Below are positions 1 through 5,937 of a DNA stretch of 12,809 nt, piece after piece. Within the stretch, counting starts at the first letter, position 1, and each line of letters starts with the position of its first letter. The position numbers and the translations under genes were made by a program. The notes below the pieces were generated by a model that worked only from the letters and a program-made list of their open reading frames with translations, was not told the origin of the DNA and did no database searches. The stretch is from Scatosoma sp964459515 (lineage in GTDB: Bacteria > Bacillota > Clostridia > Christensenellales > Borkfalkiaceae). The DNA lies in NCBI GenBank assembly GCA_964459515.1, contig CAYWML010000040.1, positions 1-12,809 on the forward strand, written 5' to 3'.

Positions 1-890
1 AGATTTGGCGAAACGAGGGGGAGCAGATCGTGGAACGCCGAGCGGACGTACGCCGCGAACGCAGGACAGCAGGAGCTGGTCAAAAATCCTTTTTCGGAAA
101 GCTCCTTTGCCTCGTTTTGGGCTACCATGTCCGCGCCGAGTGCCACTTCTATGACGGTGTGGAAGCCAAGCTCTTTTAAGCCGCTGACGACTTGCCCGAG
201 CTTTGCGTAGCTGAATTGACTGGATACGGACGGGGCGACCATGGCGTACACTTTATAGCGGCGATTGCCGTCGCTGCCCTTTAACAGCTCTATCGCGTCG
301 AGTATGTACGATTTATCCATAATCGCGCCGAACGGGCATTGATATACGCACGCGCCGCATTGGATGCACTTCGCGTCGTCGATTTGCGCCGTATTGTCCG
401 ATTTAATAGAGATCGCTTTGATCTTGCAGGCGATTTGGCAAGGGCGTTTCCTGTCGATGATTGCGGAATAAGGGCATACTTTTGCGCACGCGCCGCATTG
501 CACGCATTTGGATTTGTCGATATGCGCCACGTGGTTTTGGTCGAACGAGATCGCGCCGCGTTTGCAAACGTCCTCGCAACGATGCGCCAAGCAACCGCGG
601 CAGGAAGCCGTCACTTCGTAGCCGCTCGCAGGGCATTCGTCGCAGGCGATATCGATGACTTCGATGACGTTCGGGTTCTCTTTATTGCCGCCCATGGCAA
701 GCTTTACGCGTTCTGCCAAAATCGCGCGCTCCTTATAAACGCAACACCGCATGGTGGGCGTTTTTCCAGGGGCGATGACTTTGGGAATATCCAAAACGTT
801 GTCCAACAGCGTGCCTTTCCAAGCCTCCCGCGCGACTTCGCGTAAAACCTTATATTTCAAATGCTGTACTTTCGTGTCAAATTTACGCAT
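1..890 (-). CDS. Monomeric [FeFe] hydrogenase, group B type (3' end outside window)
   Basis: The first 296 residues are visible; the stop lies beyond base 1. This is an iron-only hydrogenase catalysing reversible proton reduction to H2, probably cytosolic and ferredoxin-linked. In order: an N-terminal region with the MRCCVYKERAI motif (residues 47-57), a Cys-rich segment (C83, C86, C97, C100, C105, C109), a 4Fe-4S motif C129-C132-C135-C139, C151 and C155, a second 4Fe-4S motif C175-C178-C181-C185, then the start of the H-cluster domain with TSSCCPAF (271-278), the first H-cluster loop. From memory, this N-terminal layout is typical of the group B [FeFe] family (TIGR04105 type, about 500 residues) and differs from group A enzymes. 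Start: ATG at 890 with AGGAG 6 bases upstream. It is the last visible gene of the redox operon, 110 bases after the phosphatase gene, with no terminator seen between. The remaining H-cluster ligands cannot be checked here. Confidence 0.9.
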   Translation of the reverse strand, partial: MRKFDTKVQHLKYKVLREVAREAWKGTLLDNVLDIPKVIAPGKTPTMRCCVYKERAILAERVKLAMGGNKENPNVIEVIDIACDECPASGYEVTASCRGCLAHRCEDVCKRGAISFDQNHVAHIDKSKCVQCGACAKVCPYSAIIDRKRPCQIACKIKAISIKSDNTAQIDDAKCIQCGACVYQCPFGAIMDKSYILDAIELLKGSDGNRRYKVYAMVAPSVSSQFSYAKLGQVVSGLKELGFHTVIEVALGADMVAQNEAKELSEKGFLTSSCCPAFAAYVRSAFHDLLPLVSPN

Positions 891-1000
891 GCTTTCTCCT
901 TTGCTTTTTAGGGCAACACCGCAAGACGATAGGTCGTAAATCTCGCGAATAAACTTGCTTTTCGCAGGATTTCGCTTGTGCGATATTGTGCGGTATTCCC
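891..1000 (-). other. 110-base intergenic gap inside the hydrogenase operon
   Basis: This is the only sizeable gap in an otherwise tightly packed operon (other junctions are 2 bases, 4 bases and an 8-base overlap). I see no hairpin with T-tract and no convincing -35/-10 pair. The only clear element is the AGGAG ribosome site before the hydrogenase ATG. It could hold a weak internal promoter or an RNA processing site, but the sequence does not prove either. Confidence 0.4.
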
Positions 1001-2173
1001 TTAGAAATAACTTACTTTGATACGCTTGCCCATTTTTTTCAGGCACGCCGACAATTCTTCCACGAGATTCATCTTAATGCTGAACGTAATCGGCAATTCG
1101 GGGTTTTGATGGGCGGGATTGATGGCTCTGCCCACGTAAAAATTGATATCCGTCGCTTCTTCGAACAACAGCCTGCATAATAGCGACGCGCCGTCGCGAT
1201 GAAAGCTCCAATATTCGTAGAGTTTGTTTTCGCCCAAGTAATCTTTGGCGTATTCCAACGCCTTATTGACGGTGATGACGCCCTCCGTCACCAAGTCTAC
1301 GCCTTCGATTTCCGCGGTCGGCGGAACGTCCGCGCTTTCAAAACGCAAACTCGCGCGGAGCGGTTTTCCCAAATATTTCGCGGCGATGGAAGAAGTCGTG
1401 CCGCCGCAAACGATATGTTTGCCTTCTTTGGAGAAAAACAAGGACATCATGCGTTCGCAATCGTCGCGATCGCGCGGCGGACCGAATAATAAATTCATCG
1501 GCACGCGCCTGCGAATTTTGACGACGCACGCCGTCGCGTCGTCCCCGGGTTTGCCGCCGTACAGTTTATTGCATTCGTCCACGAGCATGGTGGACATGTT
1601 TTTCGCCGTATAGCCGCAATAGGAGACGGCTACCATGTACGCGACGATTTCTTCCCTCGTCCAGCCGAAGTTGTATTTTCCGCCCAAGCCCGCGTGCGGA
1701 CAGCCGTCGCTCATGGCGATGAAAATATCGCCCTCGCGCAATTTCAGCGTACTGCTGTATACCGTTTTCCCCTCGACGTGCAATTCGGTTTTCGGGTAAT
1801 CGTACGGCGCGCCGTCGCGCAAGACGATTACGAGCGGATTGTCGTATTGAATGATCTTTACGACGTCGTTTTCCACAAAATGCAAAATGGTGAAGGTGGA
1901 ATACGCCACGCCGCGTACGGAACAAACGGGCAACGTAGCGGCGATCGTGGATACGCATTCTTCTATCGACAGCCCTGCAGCCATCATCGTGGAGATGATT
2001 TTTGAAGTGAGCGTGGAAAGAATACCTGCCTTTACGCCGCTTCCGAGTCCGTCGGCAAGCACGATCACCGTAGAACCGTCGCTTTCTTCCACGACTTCCA
2101 CGTGATCGCCGCACAGCTCCTCGCCGTAGTGGTTGACGCTTTTATAGCCGATGTCCGCGCAGAGTTCATTCAT
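1001..2173 (-). CDS. SpoIIE-family (PP2C-type) serine/threonine protein phosphatase
   Basis: The 390-residue protein has an N-terminal PP2C/SpoIIE phosphatase domain (about 1-222). The metal-binding motifs are visible: ADGLGSG (40-46), SDG within AMSDGCPH (153-160) and GDDATACVVK (210-219). Such phosphatases usually dephosphorylate a phosphoserine on a STAS-domain anti-anti-sigma factor. No such partner is in the window, so the substrate is unknown. Residues about 223-390 form a further domain that I do not recognise; it includes a CGGTTSS stretch (256-262). There are no membrane segments, unlike SpoIIE of sporulation, so this is a soluble relative and not the sporulation protein. The start ATG overlaps the stop of the sensory hydrogenase (ATGAATGA at 2166-2173) and is preceded by AAAGGAG, suggesting translational coupling. 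It is therefore probably the output partner of that sensor. Confidence 0.88.
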   Translation of the reverse strand: MNELCADIGYKSVNHYGEELCGDHVEVVEESDGSTVIVLADGLGSGVKAGILSTLTSKIISTMMAAGLSIEECVSTIAATLPVCSVRGVAYSTFTILHFVENDVVKIIQYDNPLVIVLRDGAPYDYPKTELHVEGKTVYSSTLKLREGDIFIAMSDGCPHAGLGGKYNFGWTREEIVAYMVAVSYCGYTAKNMSTMLVDECNKLYGGKPGDDATACVVKIRRRVPMNLLFGPPRDRDDCERMMSLFFSKEGKHIVCGGTTSSIAAKYLGKPLRASLRFESADVPPTAEIEGVDLVTEGVITVNKALEYAKDYLGENKLYEYWSFHRDGASLLCRLLFEEATDINFYVGRAINPAHQNPELPITFSIKMNLVEELSACLKKMGKRIKVSYF

Positions 2174-3842
2174 CGGTGATCGACTCCTTTAATTTTGTCA
2201 GCGCGATTTTCGTTTCCGCGGCGGTTTCGCCGAGCAACGAGGCAATCTCTTGCACGATGCGCATTTGCTTTTCCACGACTTTATCGGCGACCTCTATCGT
2301 TTGCGTGCGAATATTTTCCTTCTTTTCCCGTTCGGTTTCCTTTTCGGTGATGTCCCGTAAAATCGCGACGAGCAAGCGCGCGTCTTTATCGTAAACGACG
2401 GTTTCTTCCACGTGACGATCGTATTCGGCGAGGTAGACCTTTTTTCCGCGAATACCCTTGCCGCCCGATAACGCTTGCGTGAACGGCTTCGGATCTAATA
2501 TCCGCACGACGGGTTCGCCGACGACGTCCTGCGCGCGACGAAGATTGATAAGTCTTAAGGCGGCGGCGTTGATCTGTTGCACTTCCAAGTTTTCGTTTAA
2601 GACGATCAGCCCGTCGGGGGAGCTGTTCACGACGGTGTCGGAAAAGCTTTCCGCTTTGTCTTTGAGGTAGGGCAGGCACATGGAAATTTCCGCTTTGCCT
2701 TGACAAACGGCGACGGCTTTTTCTCGGCAGGAATCGTATCCGCAAGAACCGCAATTCAGCTCGTCCGACGGTTTCGATTTTCCCATTTGCCGCAGGACGG
2801 CGGCGATTTCTTCTTCGGACGGCATGGAGAGCTTATGCTCGATATAGGTAAATTGTTTTTTCAGCTCCGCCGCGCTCGGTTGCGAAACGACGAAGTCCTT
2901 TTTGCCTGCAAATTGCGCCACTGCCGTATAATCCTTGACGGGGGAGCGGTGGTATTTTTCCATGACGGGACCGCCCACGCAACTACCTGCGCAAGCGGAC
3001 ATTTCCAAAAAGCATTTATGGATTTTTCCGCTTTCTATATCTTTCAACGCGGCGATACAGTTTTCCACGCCGTCTACGGCGAGATAGGTATAGCCGCTCA
3101 AGTCGGGGCGCATGGTTTTGAGTATGCCGCCCGTCGTCGGGAAAAACCGCGCGCGGCTTTCTTCCGTACGCTCGATTTCTTTTTTCGGTTCGATACGTGC
3201 TTGCCGCAGCCATTCGGTAAGCTCCTCGAAGGTGAGGACGGCGTCCACTATGCCTTCGTAGTGCTCCGCTTCGTCTTTTTTCGCGACGCAAGGTCCGATA
3301 AACACCGTTTTGGCATCGGGATAGCGTTTTTTAATATCCGCGCAGTGCGCCTGCATGGGGGAGAGCACGTCGGCGAGATATTCCAATTCTTTCGGAAAAT
3401 ATTTCTGTATCAACAGATTGACGGAATGACAACAGGAGGTGATGACGACGTCGCGTTCTTCTTCCGAAAGCATACGCTCGTATTCCCGTTTGACGATCGT
3501 CGCGCCGATCGCCGTTTCTTCCGCGTCGAAAAAGCCGAGCTGCTTTAAGGCTTCGCGCATGGAACGAATGCCCACGCCGTCGTAGTTGGCAACGAACGAG
3601 GGCGCAAGGCTGACGAAGACGGGCGCGCCGCTTCGGAGCAGCGTTTTCACCTTTTCCGTTTCGTCGATAATCTGCTTGGCGTTTTGCGGACACACCACGA
3701 AACATTGACCGCAAAGTATACATTCGTTTCCGATGATGTGCGCTTGATTGCCCGAAAAGCGAATGGCTTTTACGGGGCAATGACGAATACATTTATAGCA
3801 ATTTTTGCAGTTTGATTTTTTCAAGGTAAGACAGTTCGGCAT
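2166..3842 (-). CDS. Sensory [FeFe] hydrogenase with PAS domain (HydS-like)
   Basis: The 558-residue protein is a fused redox or H2 sensor. Domains in order: two 4Fe-4S motifs (C12-C15-C18-C22 and C41-C44-C47-C51); an H-cluster domain (about 70-320) with TSCCHS (135-140), GPCVAKKDE (183-191) and SACAGSC (282-288); a further FeS domain with C364, C367, C372, C389; a PAS domain (about 398-500); and a C-terminal helical, probably coiled-coil segment (500-558). All four Cys expected to bind the H-cluster are present (C138, C185, C284, C288), as are the neighbouring C137, K188 and E191. So a real H-cluster is plausible, though the loops deviate from catalytic enzymes (His after TSCC, Gly before PC). 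The family is known as group C sensory hydrogenases, often beside kinases or phosphatases. Start: ATG at 3842 with AAGGA 10 bases upstream, 4 bases after the ferredoxin-like gene. Sensing H2 is inferred. Confidence 0.88.
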   Translation of the reverse strand: MPNCLTLKKSNCKNCYKCIRHCPVKAIRFSGNQAHIIGNECILCGQCFVVCPQNAKQIIDETEKVKTLLRSGAPVFVSLAPSFVANYDGVGIRSMREALKQLGFFDAEETAIGATIVKREYERMLSEEERDVVITSCCHSVNLLIQKYFPKELEYLADVLSPMQAHCADIKKRYPDAKTVFIGPCVAKKDEAEHYEGIVDAVLTFEELTEWLRQARIEPKKEIERTEESRARFFPTTGGILKTMRPDLSGYTYLAVDGVENCIAALKDIESGKIHKCFLEMSACAGSCVGGPVMEKYHRSPVKDYTAVAQFAGKKDFVVSQPSAAELKKQFTYIEHKLSMPSEEEIAAVLRQMGKSKPSDELNCGSCGYDSCREKAVAVCQGKAEISMCLPYLKDKAESFSDTVVNSSPDGLIVLNENLEVQQINAAALRLINLRRAQDVVGEPVVRILDPKPFTQALSGGKGIRGKKVYLAEYDRHVEETVVYDKDARLLVAILRDITEKETEREKKENIRTQTIEVADKVVEKQMRIVQEIASLLGETAAETKIALTKLKESITDE

Positions 3843-3846
3843 ATGC

Positions 3847-4104
3847 TTATTCCTTTTTTATCGCAGGTATAATATAAGTATCGAAAAAGGCGCGGAAATT
3901 TTGCGGCGTAACGCCCGTGTGTACTTCGTCGTCGATTTGCACCGTTACGCCCTCGCGGTTGCACTTTCCTATGCAAAAGCTGCCCGTCAATACGACGTCG
4001 CTTTCCAAACCGCGCGCTTTGATCTCGTTTTCAAACAGCTCGACGAGCTGCGCCGAGCCTTTAATATGGCAGGAGCTGCCTACGCAAATTTGTACGACGA
4101 GCAT
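3847..4104 (-). CDS. Thioredoxin-like [2Fe-2S] ferredoxin (NuoE-type), second copy
   Basis: The 85-residue protein has the four-Cys pattern of thioredoxin-fold [2Fe-2S] proteins, as in the NuoE/HydC family: C7-x4-C12 near the N terminus and C44-x3-C48 in the middle. It is close to the minimal size of that domain and has no other part. It probably carries electrons to or from the hydrogenase-type proteins encoded just downstream. The ATG at 4104 was chosen because it lies 2 bases after the previous stop, has GAGG 9 bases upstream and begins exactly at the domain; a longer open frame upstream only runs through the neighbouring gene. It resembles the preceding gene closely (ICxGSSCHIKGS in both) and is very likely a tandem duplicate. 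The electron partner is inferred from context only. Confidence 0.85.
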   Translation of the reverse strand: MLVVQICVGSSCHIKGSAQLVELFENEIKARGLESDVVLTGSFCIGKCNREGVTVQIDDEVHTGVTPQNFRAFFDTYIIPAIKKE

Positions 4105-4325
4105 ATTTACAGCCTCGGCAAAATTTCGTTGCGGAAAAACGCTTCGGCGGTTTCGGGAGAAACGGAGAACGTTTCTTCGTCGATCGCCACGCAAACGCTT
4201 TCCTTGCAACGCCCCATGCAGAACGCGCCGCCAAGCTCTATTTTATCTTCGAGCGCATGGGCGGCAAGAAGCTGTTTTAAGCGTTCCGCCACCGCGCGAG
4301 AACCTTTAATATGGCAGGAGCTGCC
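4058..4325 (-). repeat. 23-base identical direct repeat in the paralogous ferredoxin genes
   Basis: Bases 4058-4080 and 4303-4325 are identical over 23 positions. They encode the shared CHIKGS region around the second cluster Cys of each small [2Fe-2S] protein. This marks a tandem gene duplication or later gene conversion, since the rest of the two genes has diverged strongly. Confidence 0.8.
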
Positions 4326-4346
4326 GATACATATCGTAATTTTCAT
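4107..4346 (-). CDS. Thioredoxin-like [2Fe-2S] ferredoxin (NuoE-type), first copy
   Basis: This 79-residue protein opens the operon. Cys pairs C6-x4-C11 and C43-x3-C47 match the thioredoxin-like [2Fe-2S] fold of NuoE/HydC-type subunits, without the N-terminal helical region such subunits usually carry. A role as a small electron carrier for the sensory or catalytic hydrogenase is inferred. The start is ATG 4346, not the ATG at 4412 further upstream: a GGGGAGAAG ribosome site sits about 7 bases before it and the conserved domain begins at once (MKITICIGSSC). The paralogue follows after 2 bases. A 14-base palindrome lies directly upstream of the ribosome site in the leader. Confidence 0.85.
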   Translation of the reverse strand: MKITICIGSSCHIKGSRAVAERLKQLLAAHALEDKIELGGAFCMGRCKESVCVAIDEETFSVSPETAEAFFRNEILPRL

Positions 4347-4363
4347 CCGTTTTCTTCTCCCCG

Positions 4364-4377
4364 ACGGGCAAGCCCGT
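4364..4377 (-). promoter_or_regulatory. Leader hairpin next to the first ribosome site of the hydrogenase operon
   Basis: A perfect 14-base palindrome (ACGGGC-AA-GCCCGT on the plus strand) lies in the roughly 105-base leader, one base upstream of the GGGGAGAAG ribosome site. It could stack against or modulate ribosome entry. No regulator is known; the palindrome is seen, the role is a guess. Confidence 0.4.
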
Positions 4378-4458
4378 TCGTATCGTTTGTCGTTTTCGGC
4401 GAACGTTTGCAATCGGCGCGTCGCGCTCCGCCGCTATCCTTTTCGCCGTGATAAATGT

Positions 4459-4487
4459 ATTATACCATTTTTGCGGACGGATTACAA
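4459..4487 (-). promoter_or_regulatory. Sigma-A promoter of the hydrogenase operon
   Basis: On the minus strand, TTGTAA (4487-4482), a 17-base spacer and TATAAT (4464-4459) are preceded by the extended -10 sequence TGG. Transcription should start near 4452, giving a leader of about 105 bases before the first ferredoxin-like gene. The -10 is perfect, so basal expression should be strong unless a repressor acts. Confidence 0.8.
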
Positions 4488-4625
4488 GCATTTTACGGGT
4501 GTATCGCGGCAATTCGTCGTTTGCGCGCAACGGGCGACGAGGGGAGAAAACGCACGCTTTTTAAGGGCGTAAGGACGGGAAAATAGTTTGAGGCGACTTC
4601 GTTGCGGAAAAGCGTGCGAAAACGC

Positions 4626-4654
4626 TTGCCAAAACGCCGTTTTTTCGCTACAAT
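4626..4654 (+). promoter_or_regulatory. Sigma-A promoter of trmL
   Basis: TTGCCA (4626-4631), a 17-base spacer and TACAAT (4649-4654). The predicted transcription start near 4661 leaves a leader of about 84 bases and lies after the alternative GTG at 4658, which supports the downstream ATG as the trmL start. Confidence 0.75.
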
Positions 4655-4744
4655 AATGTGGACAGTGACGTCGGTTCGGCGAAAACGTCGATTTTGCGTT
4701 TTTTCTCTGCCGCGTTACGAAAATATTTTTACGAGGCGACGAAT

Positions 4745-5248
4745 ATGTTTCATATCGTATTGGTAGAACCGGAAATTCCGCAGAATGCCGGAAATATTGC
4801 GCGGACGTGCGCGGCGACGGGCACGCATTTGCATATGGTGCGGCCGCTCGGTTTCGAGGTCACGGACAAGTATTTGAAACGGGCAGGGTTGGATTATTGG
4901 CATTTGGTGGAGATCTCTTATTACGACAGCTTTGCGGAGTTGCGCGCGAAATATCCCGAAAGTCGGTTTTTCTATTTTACGACGAAGGGCAGACATCGGC
5001 ACAGCGACGTTGCTTTTCGCGACGGGGATTTTCTCGTGTTCGGCAAGGAAACGCGCGGTTTGCCCGAAACGTTGCTGATGCAAAACGAGGAAAACTGTTT
5101 GCGTATTCCCATGTTTTCCGAAGCGCGCTCGCTTAATCTCGGCAATTCCGTGGCGATTGCGTTGTACGAGGCGTTGCGCCAAACCGATTACGAAGGGCTG
5201 ACGGAGACGGGAGAACTGCACGAACATCGTTGGAGCGATTTGGAATAG
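4745..5248 (+). CDS. trmL: tRNA (cytidine/uridine-34-2'-O)-methyltransferase TrmL
   Basis: The 167-residue SPOUT-class methyltransferase matches the usual TrmL length. It methylates the ribose of the wobble nucleotide in certain tRNA-Leu species using S-adenosylmethionine, acting as a cytosolic dimer. Visible motifs: EPEIPQNAGNIARTCAATG (8-26), the first SPOUT motif; FGKETRGLP (99-107) and IPMFSEARSLNLGNSVAIAL (121-140), which build the trefoil knot and cofactor site. ATG 4745 was chosen: it has GAGG 8 bases upstream, begins directly at the domain (MFHIVLVEPE), and a longer version from GTG 4658 would start before the predicted transcript. It is a housekeeping gene that happens to precede sporulation genes; the hairpin at 5318-5355 ends its transcript. 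Confidence 0.93.
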   Translation: MFHIVLVEPEIPQNAGNIARTCAATGTHLHMVRPLGFEVTDKYLKRAGLDYWHLVEISYYDSFAELRAKYPESRFFYFTTKGRHRHSDVAFRDGDFLVFGKETRGLPETLLMQNEENCLRIPMFSEARSLNLGNSVAIALYEALRQTDYEGLTETGELHEHRWSDLE

Positions 5249-5294
5249 CTTCCGATTGCCGAACAATAATCTTTTTAGAACGGGCGCGCGCTAT

Positions 5295-5324
5295 GTATAA
5301 ATTTATAAAAGCACGGCAATAACT
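5295..5324 (+). promoter_or_regulatory. Sigma-F-like promoter of spoIIR
   Basis: GTATA (5295-5299), a 15-base spacer and GGCAATAACT (5315-5324). As I recall the sigma-F consensus (GYATA, 14-16 bases, GGnnAnAhTr), only one specified position differs (C for T at 5323). spoIIR is a known sigma-F target, which adds weight. The expected start is near 5330. A palindrome TATAAATTTATA (5296-5307) overlaps the -35. Confidence 0.65.
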
Positions 5325-5355
5325 TTCGTGAAAAATCACGGAGGTTATTTTTTTT
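5318..5355 (+). terminator. trmL terminator that also masks the spoIIR ribosome site
   Basis: The arms at 5318-5331 and 5336-5349 pair over 14 positions (two of them G-U) around an AAAA loop, followed by a T-tract reaching 5355. This is a classical intrinsic terminator for trmL. The right arm contains the GGAGG Shine-Dalgarno of spoIIR (5340-5344), and the left arm overlaps the sigma-F-like -10. A transcript starting near 5330 would keep almost none of the left arm. Confidence 0.85.
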
Positions 5356-5358
5356 GTG
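5340..5358 (+). promoter_or_regulatory. spoIIR ribosome site and GTG start inside the terminator
   Basis: GGAGG (5340-5344) lies 11 bases before the GTG at 5356, and the spacer is the T-tract of the hairpin. In a read-through transcript the site would be base-paired in the stem; in a transcript from the predicted sigma-F start it would be free. The GTG is preferred because the next ATG (5404) would cut off the N-terminal membrane segment. Confidence 0.7.
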
Positions 5359-5907
5359 AAAAATTTTTGCATAATTTTTTTGACGCTCGTCATAATAAGT
5401 TTAATGGCGGTCGGTTTCGGCGAATGGAAAAAACAGGATACCACGTATTCGACGAACGCCGCATTCGATTGTGAAACGTATTTGCGCGTGCATATTCGCG
5501 CGGATTCGGACGAGGCGGAGGCGCAGGCGGTGAAGTATAAGGTGCGCGACGCGGTCGTTGCCTATTTAACGCCGCTTGCGGCGGATTGCGGCAGCAAAGC
5601 CGAGGCTATGCGGTGCGTGGAAGAACGGCTGCCCGAGGTGGCGGCGGTGGCGGATGAAACGTTGCGGAAAAACGGCTACTGCTACGGCGCGAGCGCGCGT
5701 ATCGAACGCGAAGCATTTCCGACGCGCGTATACGGCGAATATACCTTGCCGTCGGGGGAGTATTCCGCTTTGATCGTGCGTTTGGGCAGGGGCGAGGGCG
5801 CGAACTGGTGGTGCGTGATCTATCCGCCGCTCTGTTTCGCAGGCACGGAAACCGACGTGCGGTATAAGAGTAAAATTAAAGAAATCATCGAGCGGTTTTA
5901 CGATTGA
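5356..5907 (+). CDS. spoIIR: Stage II sporulation protein R
   Basis: The 183-residue SpoIIR is made in the forespore and secreted into the intermembrane space. There it triggers the SpoIIGA protease to process pro-sigma-E in the mother cell. Sequence support: an N-terminal membrane or signal segment (about 4-21), then the conserved core with YLRVHIRADSDEAEAQAVKY (42-61), KVRDAVVAYL (62-71), FPTRVYGEYTLPSGEYSALI (121-140) and GEGANWWCVIYPPLCF (146-161), typical of the family. Length is slightly short but covers the whole domain. The start is GTG, with the ribosome site inside the upstream terminator. sleB follows after 30 bases. Expression from the sigma-F-like promoter at 5295-5324 is expected, and read-through from trmL should be poorly translated. 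Confidence 0.93.
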   Translation: MKNFCIIFLTLVIISLMAVGFGEWKKQDTTYSTNAAFDCETYLRVHIRADSDEAEAQAVKYKVRDAVVAYLTPLAADCGSKAEAMRCVEERLPEVAAVADETLRKNGYCYGASARIEREAFPTRVYGEYTLPSGEYSALIVRLGRGEGANWWCVIYPPLCFAGTETDVRYKSKIKEIIERFYD

Positions 5908-5937
5908 ACCGTAGCGCGCTACATAGGAGGAACGGGA

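Larger units (their letters stand above)
4347..4744. other. 398-base divergent intergenic region
   Basis: It lies between the hydrogenase operon (minus) and trmL (plus). It contains the two promoters described separately, the minus-strand leader with its palindrome, and an 11-base inverted repeat (4551-4561 and 4608-4618) separated by 46 bases just upstream of the trmL -35. No convincing gene is seen; open frames crossing it lack family resemblance and ribosome sites. Confidence 0.6.

Noticed and set aside
1001..2173. Assignment of the phosphatase as sporulation SpoIIE
   Set aside because: It lacks the N-terminal membrane segments and length of SpoIIE and is coupled to a hydrogenase-type sensor.
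2700..3548. 282-codon plus-strand open frame
   Set aside because: It lies antisense to the sensory hydrogenase gene, has no ribosome site and its composition follows from the codon use of the real gene.
3805..4572. 255-codon plus-strand open frame through the ferredoxin-like genes
   Set aside because: It crosses two small genes with clear Cys motifs on the other strand and runs through their promoter.
4658..4744. Upstream GTG start for trmL giving 29 more residues
   Set aside because: It would start before the predicted transcript start, lacks a ribosome site and adds sequence not found in the family.
5862..5892. Possible sigma-G promoter for sleB inside the end of spoIIR
   Set aside because: GTATA is present but the CATCGAG downstream does not fit the expected -10 at proper spacing.
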